Shown: positions 1 to 4,667 of the stretch, piece after piece | Layout of the letters: the number at the start of each line of letters is the position of its first letter | Numbering within the stretch: position 1 is the first letter of the stretch | Assembly: GCA_000436035.1 (NCBI GenBank) | Contig: FR893295.1 | Span: forward strand, 1-5,003 | DNA: 5,003 nucleotides | Reading direction: 5' to 3' | Source of the DNA: Prevotella sp. CAG:732 | GTDB lineage: Bacteria; Bacteroidota; Bacteroidia; Bacteroidales; Bacteroidaceae | Program-made: the position numbers and the translations under genes | Notes under the pieces: model-generated | The model's input: only the letters and a program-made list of their open reading frames with translations | What the model was told of the DNA's origin: nothing | Database searches by the model: none

Positions 1-1
1 A

Positions 2-478
2 CATTTTTCTTTAATGGCGATTCTTTTCGCCTTGTTTTCAATGGTGTCTTTCACCGCTTGTTCATCTGATGATGACGACGACACTTCGGTTTCTGGTGAT
101 ATTAAGACCAACATCGTTGGTACATGGGAACTTACGCATATTAAGGGGTGGTATTGGGCTGATGATGAGGATGAAAGCGATATCATTGTAGATAAAAGTC
201 CAGAAAGTGGTGATAAATTTAGATTTTCTCTCAATGCTAATGGTGGTTGCATTTGGTATGATTATGATGCAGGGACTTGGAAATCTTATTCAGGAATTAC
301 TAAATATGAATTGAATGCCAACATTTTGATTATTAAGGATTACTATTATTCTGGGGATGAAACCGATTGGAAAACTTGCAAGCGCTTTAAGATTACTTCT
401 ATCAAAGATAATACGATGATTTGTACTGTTTACCTTATGGATGAGGGAGATACCGAATTTACATTTACAAAAAGATAA
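2..478 (+). CDS. Lipocalin-like surface lipoprotein, 5'-truncated by the window edge
   Basis: The first in-window ATG is at 14, but the frame stays open to the left edge and encodes His-Phe-Ser-Leu before that Met. The true start therefore probably lies just outside the window (an MK(K)HFSLMAILF-type signal peptide). Counting from Met14, a hydrophobic stretch leads to lipobox FTAC with the lipidated Cys at residue 16. Ser-Ser and five Asp follow, matching the S-D-D-D-D type export signal known to send Bacteroidota lipoproteins to the cell surface. Residues 34-38 (IVGTW) resemble the opening strand of lipocalin-like domains. The rest alternates short beta-strand-like segments and ends in EFTFTKR, as small lipocalin-like lipoproteins do. 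Exported lipoprotein is well supported; the fold is likely; ligand and function are unknown. It ends at TAA 476-478 before a hairpin terminator and converges on the gene at 539-796. Confidence 0.8.
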   Translation, partial: HFSLMAILFALFSMVSFTACSSDDDDDTSVSGDIKTNIVGTWELTHIKGWYWADDEDESDIIVDKSPESGDKFRFSLNANGGCIWYDYDAGTWKSYSGITKYELNANILIIKDYYYSGDETDWKTCKRFKITSIKDNTMICTVYLMDEGDTEFTFTKR

Positions 479-502
479 ATATTAAAATAAACTAAAGATA
501 GA

Positions 503-540
503 GAAAAGCAGTATGTTGCGTGTTTTTCATACTGCTTTTC
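503..540. terminator. Bidirectional hairpin terminator between convergent genes
   Basis: A perfect 13-bp inverted repeat, gaaaagcagtatg (503-515) and catactgcttttc (528-540), flanks a 12-nt loop. It starts 25 bp after the stop of the plus-strand lipoprotein gene. The minus-strand gene has its stop at 539-541, so that stop overlaps the outer arm. The arm ends in TTTTC, T-rich sequence follows on both strands, and no gene reads across it, so it probably ends transcription from both sides. Confidence 0.8.
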
Positions 541-796
541 AGCTTACTTTTTGATTCTGTTGTTCTGGCGCAGAGAGTTGATCTGTGCCAACTTCTGCTC
601 CCGCGAGTAAGGATGCAATAACATGGATTGGGCCTCCTTCAATGCACCCATGCTGTTCTGACGGTGAAAATCGTTTATATACGATCTCTCCAATACTGAA
701 TCTTTCTGCATATTCTTCTAATTTAGTTAGACCTTCAGATGTAAATCCATCATTGATAATACCATTAATGGAATTCCAAAAATCCTCATTTGTCAT
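539..796 (-). CDS. Hypothetical protein, 85 aa
   Basis: I do not recognise this family with confidence. The frame could be opened at a TTG at 820, but that codon overlaps the -7 box of the promoter at 818-849. The ATG at 794-796 (MTNEDFWNSINGIINDGF) is therefore the start. There is no signal peptide or membrane segment, so the product is probably cytoplasmic. The first 40 residues look helical. The centre, RFSPSEQHGCIEGGPIHVIA followed by SLLAGAE (about residues 43-69), has Gly-Gly, Cys and His residues spaced as in a conserved core. The tail is polar and Gln-rich. It lies downstream of the ADP-ribosylglycohydrolase gene on the same strand, but a separate promoter and a gap of about 120 bp argue for independent transcription. 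It could be a short complete protein or a remnant of a longer one. Confidence 0.6.
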   Translation of the reverse strand: MTNEDFWNSINGIINDGFTSEGLTKLEEYAERFSIGEIVYKRFSPSEQHGCIEGGPIHVIASLLAGAEVGTDQLSAPEQQNQKVS

Positions 797-817
797 ATTC
801 TCATTGTTTTTATGGCA

Positions 818-849
818 CAAAGATAAAAGTTTTATGCGATTTATCCAAA
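818..849 (-). promoter_or_regulatory. Bacteroidota-type promoter for the 85-aa gene
   Basis: Read on the minus strand, TTTG (846-849) is followed after exactly 20 bp by TATCTTTG (818-825), a full match to the Bacteroidota -33 TTTG / -7 TAnnTTTG pattern. A transcript starting a few bases after the -7 box gives a leader of about 15 nt before the ATG at 796. This rules out the TTG at 820 as a start. Confidence 0.75.
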
Positions 850-863
850 TTTTTAGCTAAAAA
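850..863. repeat. 14-bp perfect palindrome next to the -33 box
   Basis: TTTTTAGCTAAAAA is a perfect palindrome directly upstream of the -33 box of the promoter at 818-849. It could be an activator or repressor site, or AT-rich upstream DNA that is palindromic by chance. As a terminator for the gene ending at 921 it would be weak, because its arms are almost only A/T. Confidence 0.35.
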
Positions 864-920
864 ATAATTTATTCGCCATAAATATACAAGATAACAGCAT
901 CCATTACGTCATCGATTGTG

Positions 921-1703
921 CTACAATCCCACAACTTTCCCTTCAAACTGCTGATACACAGCCCTCATATCATCAGGTAGATAGTTTATCACTTTCTCCT
1001 TGATTTCTTCTGGGATGCCGAAACGAGCCTCAGCTATGGAGCCAACAATCGCTCCTATCGTATCGCTATCGCCACCGTGAGAGATAGCCAAGCGGATGGC
1101 ATCCACAAAAGATGACGCATGAGATATAATATGGAATGAGAGAGGAACTACTTCCATACATGTTTCATCAAATATACCGACAGGATAATCTCTTGTATCG
1201 AAATCAGGATAAGATTTATTGGCTAAATCCATAAAGCCTTGCAAATCACCCTTATCGCCATCTGCTCCACCCTTTCGGAAATGCCAAATGGCATGGGCTA
1301 CAGCCATCGCCCCCTTGATACCTTCGGGATGGTTGTGAGTTGGAGCTGCAGTCTCAGCAGCCTCTTCTATTACCTTCTCCAAGTCATCGAAGAGCCAAGC
1401 AACTGGAGAAACTCGCATCGCCGAACCATTTCCAAAGCTGCCATAAGGCTGCGGATTATCAGAATGAATCCACATCGAGAATCGTCCGCCATAGCTTCCC
1501 TTTGGCGAAGGATAGCGACGACACCACTCCAGCAGACTATCCTTATATGTCTTGCCTTTCAGAATAGCATCAGCCACAGCTACCGTACAGATGCTATCGT
1601 CCGTAAAGTCGCTGCCCTCGGCAAACATCTCAAAATCATAATCTAACGTATTGTTGAACTCATACTTCGAGCCCACAATATCACCTATAATTGCTCCTAA
1701 CAT
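921..1703 (-). CDS. ADP-ribosylglycohydrolase (DraG/ARH-type), 260 aa
   Basis: This protein belongs to the ADP-ribosylglycohydrolase family, dimetal hydrolases that remove ADP-ribose from proteins or small molecules. In order it shows the N-terminal helix MLGAIIGDIVGSKYEF, the first metal-ligand cluster T34-D35-D36-S37, SYGGRF (70-75), GNGSAMRVSP (91-100), the HNHPEGIKGA segment (123-132) and the second metal cluster GGDSDTIGAIVG (210-221, with D212, D214 and T215). All expected metal ligands are present and the length fits the family, so it should be active. A TTG at 1748 would add 15 residues, but family members normally begin at MxGAIxGDxxGS, so ATG 1701-1703 is chosen. It starts 38 bp after the stop of the sigma/macro-like gene with no promoter between, so the two are probably one operon. 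There is no signal peptide, so it is cytoplasmic. The physiological substrate cannot be read from sequence. Confidence 0.93.
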   Translation of the reverse strand: MLGAIIGDIVGSKYEFNNTLDYDFEMFAEGSDFTDDSICTVAVADAILKGKTYKDSLLEWCRRYPSPKGSYGGRFSMWIHSDNPQPYGSFGNGSAMRVSPVAWLFDDLEKVIEEAAETAAPTHNHPEGIKGAMAVAHAIWHFRKGGADGDKGDLQGFMDLANKSYPDFDTRDYPVGIFDETCMEVVPLSFHIISHASSFVDAIRLAISHGGDSDTIGAIVGSIAEARFGIPEEIKEKVINYLPDDMRAVYQQFEGKVVGL

Positions 1704-1741
1704 ATCAAATTGTATAAAGCTACTGCTATTGGATTCTTCAC

Positions 1742-2944
1742 TTAACAAATCACCTCCCAGAAACTTTCGGGTAGGCTGATGTTCTTCACCGCCTTGGCTC
1801 CCTCAAACAATGGGGCGATATCCTCAGGCTCGAAACCGGCGATACCACAACCGATTGGGGTTACAAGGAAATGGAGAGAGGGATGCTGCTGAGCATAGGC
1901 GACGAAATCATTGACGTATGGACGGATGGTTTCCACGCCGCCTTGCATCGTTGGGATGGCGTAGCTCTGACCTTGAATGCCTACGCCATTGCCCAGTACG
2001 GCTCCGAAACGGAGGCGAGCTACTCTTGCAGCTCCTCCGCCATGCATGCCAGCCAGATTGCTACCAAATACAAATATCTCGTTGTCTCTCAGAGTGTCTA
2101 TCCACTCTGGAGTGATTCTGTTCTTCTTCAATTCTTCCATATTAATCTTCATATCTATATTATTCATTGCTTGATGATTATACATTCCATCGTCGCCTGC
2201 AAACAACGCAGCTGAACCTGGGGCAGATGACGCAGCAGAACTAGGAGATGATGTTGGAGCTGGACATGGGGCACACTCGCAGCAAATATCAGACATCATG
2301 CCCTTACTATAAACTCTGCCCTCGTAATCCGATGCCACGAAATATCGCTTGAAGTATGGGATGATGACCTCGTGCATCATCTTGTTGGTACGCTGGGTAA
2401 CGGCTGAGGCACTCATACCTAGCTGTGCGCCTACTTCCTTACCCTTGAAACCATCAATATAGAGCATCTGGAGGATAATCGAGTTTCTGCTGTCTCTGCC
2501 ATAATATCTTAGGCAGATGTCTTGTATCATCTGGCGGAACTCATGATAAAACTCGCTATCCATGATATCTAGCTGCTTCTTAGCCGATGCTTGTCGCTCC
2601 TCGAAACTCTCGAAGAGATGCTCCTTCTTCACGCCCTTCAACTTGTCGAGCAACAAGAAACGGAAGCCATTCACCATCCAAGTCTTTAGCGTCATAGTAG
2701 GCTTGCGATCCTCTAAAGGCTTAAACTGGTGATTGCCAAGATAGAGATAATACTCATGAGCCAAGGACATGAAGTCCATGCCGGGCTTATGGCGCAGGTC
2801 GTATCGCTGATCATAAATACAATATGCCACTCGGCAGTAGCCATAGAAGTATTCTTTCACTATCTTACCGTCACTATTCTTGAATCCCTCCAAGATGTCA
2901 TCATCAGAGAGTTGCGACATATCATTTACTGTTGTCATTCTCAT
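1742..2944 (-). CDS. Sigma-70-like factor fused to macro-domain-like (A1S_2505-type) domain, 400 aa
   Basis: Two modules share one open frame. Residues about 10-105 resemble sigma region 2 (DFMSLAHEYYLYLG; TLKTWMVNGFRFLLLDKLK). Residues about 140-200 resemble region 4, with a helix-turn-helix near 166-190 (GFKGKEVGAQLGMSASAVTQ). Residues 204-275 form a low-complexity linker with CCECAPC (221-227) and a Pro/Ser/Ala run. Residues 276-400 resemble the family often named 'A1S_2505 family phage non-structural protein': EIFVFGSNLAGMHGGGAARV (289-308), GIQGQSYAIPTMQGG (322-336) and VTPIGCGIAGF (361-371). The GSN...GGGAA and IGCGIAGF motifs recall the ADP-ribose-binding loops of macro domains. ATG 2942-2944 is the start; an ATG two codons later is also possible. 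The first gene of a probable operon with the ADP-ribosylglycohydrolase. The sigma assignment and the C-terminal family are recognised from motifs; the ADP-ribose link is inferred. Confidence 0.85.
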   Translation of the reverse strand: MRMTTVNDMSQLSDDDILEGFKNSDGKIVKEYFYGYCRVAYCIYDQRYDLRHKPGMDFMSLAHEYYLYLGNHQFKPLEDRKPTMTLKTWMVNGFRFLLLDKLKGVKKEHLFESFEERQASAKKQLDIMDSEFYHEFRQMIQDICLRYYGRDSRNSIILQMLYIDGFKGKEVGAQLGMSASAVTQRTNKMMHEVIIPYFKRYFVASDYEGRVYSKGMMSDICCECAPCPAPTSSPSSAASSAPGSAALFAGDDGMYNHQAMNNIDMKINMEELKKNRITPEWIDTLRDNEIFVFGSNLAGMHGGGAARVARLRFGAVLGNGVGIQGQSYAIPTMQGGVETIRPYVNDFVAYAQQHPSLHFLVTPIGCGIAGFEPEDIAPLFEGAKAVKNISLPESFWEVIC

Positions 2945-3059
2945 TTCTATTTAAGTTTTTGTTTTTAACCATCTGCTTGAAATCTCACGTTCTATCTCCT
3001 TAAAAGAAATAAAAGTAGAAAAATGAAGCAAAGCCATGACTTTTTACTTTAAGATAATG

Positions 3060-3067
3060 CAAAGGTA
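3060..3067 (-). promoter_or_regulatory. Candidate -7 element for the sigma/macro-like operon
   Basis: The minus strand reads TACCTTTG followed by C, a full match to the Bacteroidota TAnnTTTG -7 consensus. The expected -33 position holds a T-rich run but no clear TTTG, so the match is partial. It lies about 115 bp upstream of the start codon of the 400-aa gene. Confidence 0.5.
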
Positions 3068-3220
3068 ACACAGTTTTCTGAAAAAATTACGCTAAAATCA
3101 GCCGAATAGCTAAAAATGAACTATTTATGAGTTTTTCACCTCAACAGAGGTAATGATTTAGCAACAGTTCTAAATTCTGCAATCTGCATACGTTTGCTGC
3201 CTAACAACTCTTTTCGGCTG

Positions 3221-3228
3221 CAAAAATA
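3221..3228 (-). promoter_or_regulatory. Second, upstream candidate -7 element
   Basis: The minus strand reads TATTTTTGC, matching TAnnTTTG, with no obvious TTTG 20 bp upstream. If used, it would give a leader of about 270 nt containing the 3099-3220 inverted repeat. It is a weak call, because AT-rich DNA produces this match readily. Confidence 0.25.
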
Positions 3229-3306
3229 CAAAAAAATAATGAATATAAGAATTTTATTAAACAAAAAATATCAAACAGAGAAATATGTTGCAAAAAGCAC
3301 TGTCTT

Positions 3307-3419
3307 ACTAGTGGTCTGTAAAGTCTAAAAGTTGAGTAAAACGTCGTTCGTCACATACTGATGATTGATGAAATATCACACGTGCCTTACTAAACTTTTA
3401 GACTTTACAATCTACTAGT
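3307..3419. mobile_element. MITE-like 113-bp element with long terminal inverted repeats
   Basis: The ends form a near-perfect inverted repeat. ACTAGT (3307-3312) pairs with ACTAGT (3414-3419). After a GG/TC interruption, TGTAAAGTCTAAAAGTT (3317-3333) pairs perfectly over 17 bp with AACTTTTAGACTTTACA (3393-3409). One mismatch later, AGTAA pairs with TTACT (3335-3339 / 3387-3391). The centre of about 47 bp codes for nothing. ACTAGT is itself palindromic, so it could be a duplicated target site or part of the repeat. Size and structure suggest a miniature inverted-repeat transposable element or the joined ends of a deleted insertion sequence; I cannot name the family. It begins 3 bp after the stop of the gene at 3423-3806, so it would also be transcribed as a long hairpin at that mRNA's end. 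Confidence 0.6.
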
Positions 3420-3422
3420 TGT

Positions 3423-3806
3423 TTATTTTGCGAAATACGTATTTACAACATTTGTTGTTGTATTTTGCAATTTTAGCAACTTGTCGGTAAATTCTAAAAC
3501 TTTAAACTTAACAGAGAAAGTTTTTGTACCCTTTCCTTCTGATGGAAAAATAACATAAAATGTTTCTACGTTTTCCTGCTGTATTAAGTATGGCTTCTCT
3601 ATAGTATGAGTCTGTCCATTAAAGGAGAAACTAGTTGTGTATGTCGTATCTTTGAATATAAGACTCGAAGTATAAGACTTTCCTTTTGGCAATTGCAACT
3701 CCCATTTTTTACCTTTTAAGCTGTAGATTTTAAATGATTGTGCATGAACTAATTGCCCATTTAGGAACAATAGAGAAATAAAAAAATATTTAAAAATCAA
3801 CTTCAT
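3423..3806 (-). CDS. Small exported protein, beta-barrel/lipocalin-like, 127 aa
   Basis: The N-terminus (MKLIFKYFFISLLFLNGQLVHA) is a classical signal peptide, with V-H-A before Gln23 as the probable cleavage site and no lipobox Cys. The mature part of about 105 residues is rich in Thr, Ser, Lys and aromatics. It is predicted to be nearly all beta: LKGKKWELQLPKG (30-42) opens like a calycin GxW strand, and FKVLEFTDKLLKLQ (101-114) reads like the later strands of such barrels. It starts at ATG 3804-3806, only 10 bp after the stop of the Cys/His-motif lipoprotein, so the two are co-transcribed. By analogy with staphostatins, lipocalin-like inhibitors encoded next to papain-like proteases, it might inhibit or assist its neighbour; that is a hypothesis. 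Base composition is strikingly AT-rich (16 of 60 bases G+C in 3421-3480). Confidence 0.8.
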   Translation of the reverse strand: MKLIFKYFFISLLFLNGQLVHAQSFKIYSLKGKKWELQLPKGKSYTSSLIFKDTTYTTSFSFNGQTHTIEKPYLIQQENVETFYVIFPSEGKGTKTFSVKFKVLEFTDKLLKLQNTTTNVVNTYFAK

Positions 3807-3816
3807 ATTTATTTAA

Positions 3817-4410
3817 TTACTTTATACCTGTTAATACTATATTATAATCTTGTAAAAAATACCCAGCATTAACTGAGTACATACAAGCAAGCTCAGGGTC
3901 CATATAAATAGCAGCACCCGTATTGGAGTTATATCCTACACATAACACATTATGGGCAGAGCTTTCTATTTGGCTATTTACATCAGTCATGACGGGATGC
4001 TTGGCATCTATTGCAGACTTATAATTTGTAAATGTTTGAGTTTTAAAGAAATGTGTTACAAAAGGCTCGATATAATCCAAAGAAACACCATCAATCAAAG
4101 GATTTGAATTATATGTCTGTGTATAATATAGAATATACGCTCCCTCATTTACTGTTCCACCAAAAACTTTATTGTTTGCATACTCCATAATTGATGTTAC
4201 GCAGGCATTAGGTATTTGCTTTGCCATTGTTGTTGGCAAACTGCTTTTGACAAAGACATCACCTTTTTGTTTTGAATATTTTGTCGGGTTATAAATTATT
4301 TGAGTGGAAATCTGTTCTTTCGACACATTGTCTGGCTCGATTAAATCAGTCCCTTCACATGCGACCAAAAAAGTCACAGGAATAAAAAATAACAAATGTT
4401 TTATCTTCAT
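3817..4410 (-). CDS. Lipoprotein with papain/C39-like cysteine peptidase motifs, 197 aa
   Basis: The signal peptide MKIKHLLFFIPVTFLVAC ends in a lipobox with Cys18 lipidated, followed by EGTD. A candidate nucleophile sits in KQIPNACVTSIMEYANN (Cys70, with Gln65 in place for an oxyanion role). Near the C-terminus, IDAKHPVMTDV and SAHNVLCVGYN (His153) followed by AIYMDP (Asp171) match the P-v...gHxvxvvGY...DP pattern of C39/C10/papain-like peptidases. The length is near that of a bare catalytic domain, so no long propeptide is present. Starts were compared: TTG 4428, ATG 4416 and ATG 4410. The AAAGGA at about 4419-4424 lies 8 nt before ATG 4410, which also gives the cleanest signal peptide; ATG 4416 (two residues longer) remains possible. 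It is the first gene of a two-gene unit with the small exported protein. The peptidase assignment is by motif only; a non-catalytic relative is possible. Confidence 0.75.
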   Translation of the reverse strand: MKIKHLLFFIPVTFLVACEGTDLIEPDNVSKEQISTQIIYNPTKYSKQKGDVFVKSSLPTTMAKQIPNACVTSIMEYANNKVFGGTVNEGAYILYYTQTYNSNPLIDGVSLDYIEPFVTHFFKTQTFTNYKSAIDAKHPVMTDVNSQIESSAHNVLCVGYNSNTGAAIYMDPELACMYSVNAGYFLQDYNIVLTGIK

Positions 4411-4453
4411 ATACATTTTCCTTTCCAAATGGTTTCGTCATTCAATTCTTGCA

Positions 4454-4514
4454 CTTGTAGCAACCATCTTTAAATCTACAAGATTCTATATTTTTTTGTA
4501 AATTTACAAAAAAA
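4454..4514 (-). promoter_or_regulatory. Two palindromes in the leader of the exported-protein operon
   Basis: CTTGTAG (4454-4460) and CTACAAG (4476-4482) form a 7-bp inverted repeat with a 15-nt spacer. Next to it, 4491-4514 is a perfect 24-bp palindrome with core TGTAAATTTACA flanked by T and A runs. Both lie between the promoter at 4606-4638 and the start at 4410, so they could be operators or RNA stems affecting translation. The A/T-only flanks weaken the case for a designed structure. Confidence 0.4.
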
Positions 4515-4599
4515 ATATTTTAAGTGTTGAAAAATTAAAATTATTTATCCTTTTTAACAATATATCTTTGTTTGCCTAGAAATATCTTTTTAAATTTTG

Positions 4600-4617
4600 A
4601 CGCTACAAAGATAGCGT
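4600..4617. promoter_or_regulatory. Operator-like palindrome overlapping the -7 box
   Basis: ACGCTA (4600-4605) and TAGCGT (4612-4617) are perfect inverted repeats around CAAAGA. The -7 box TATCTTTG (4606-4613, minus strand) sits inside the palindrome. A repressor dimer bound here would block transcription of the exported-protein pair. No regulator gene is visible nearby. Confidence 0.4.
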
Positions 4618-4638
4618 GATTTTTCTGACATATCCAAA
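4606..4638 (-). promoter_or_regulatory. Bacteroidota-type promoter for the exported-protein operon
   Basis: On the minus strand TTTG (4635-4638) is followed after 21 bp by TATCTTTG (4606-4613), matching the -33/-7 consensus. It lies directly downstream of the terminator of the preceding gene, as expected for the start of a new unit. The leader would be about 180 nt, unusually long. The -33 side reads TTTGGATA, as in the promoter at 818-849. Confidence 0.7.
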
Positions 4639-4639
4639 T

Positions 4640-4664
4640 CCTGAGCAACTTTTTGTTGCTCAGG
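4640..4664 (-). terminator. Hairpin terminator of the right-edge gene
   Basis: CCTGAGCAAC (4640-4649) and GTTGCTCAGG (4655-4664) form a perfect 10-bp stem with a 5-nt loop, starting 3 bp after the minus-strand stop at 4668-4670. The T-run after it is short on the minus strand; on the plus strand a T-rich tract follows. It separates the right-edge gene from the exported-protein operon. Confidence 0.75.
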
Positions 4665-4667
4665 TCT

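Larger units (their letters stand above)
2945..3306. other. Non-coding upstream region of the sigma/macro-like operon
   Basis: No credible gene lies here on either strand. It is AT-rich and holds two candidate minus-strand promoters (separate entries), a small hairpin ACCTC-AACA-GAGGT (3138-3151), and a distant 8-bp inverted repeat CAGCCGAA (3099-3106) / TTCGGCTG (3213-3220). On the minus strand an AAGGAG (2996-3001) precedes a 7-codon GTG frame (2965-2988), but it is too far from the ATG at 2944 to serve it. The leader from the nearer promoter would be about 110 nt. Confidence 0.5.

Noticed and set aside
585..860. Plus-strand open frame of 91 codons
   Set aside because: It lies antisense over the 85-aa gene and across its promoter, and its translation has no domain-like pattern.
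1704..1748. TTG-initiated 15-residue N-terminal extension of the ADP-ribosylglycohydrolase
   Set aside because: The family normally begins at the MLGAIIGDIVGS motif and an ATG is present exactly there. The extension is polar and Ser-rich, with no family counterpart.
1239..2215. Several plus-strand open frames of 65-135 codons
   Set aside because: They are antisense to the ADP-ribosylglycohydrolase and sigma/macro-like genes, overlap one another in different frames, and lack promoters and recognisable motifs.
2965..2988. Seven-codon GTG frame after AAGGAG on the minus strand, as a leader peptide for the sigma/macro-like gene
   Set aside because: Shine-Dalgarno use is weak in this phylum, the peptide has no run of a regulatory amino acid, and no attenuator hairpin follows.
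3138..3151. Small hairpin ACCTC-AACA-GAGGT as a terminator
   Set aside because: It has only 5 bp and no T-run follows on either strand, and no gene ends nearby.
3189..3196. TACGTTTG on the plus strand, a -7 consensus match
   Set aside because: It has no -33 TTTG at the right distance, and no plus-strand gene lies downstream.
4563..4570. TATCTTTG on the plus strand, a possible divergent promoter
   Set aside because: No TTTG lies at the -33 position, and only the antisense side of a terminator and gene follows.
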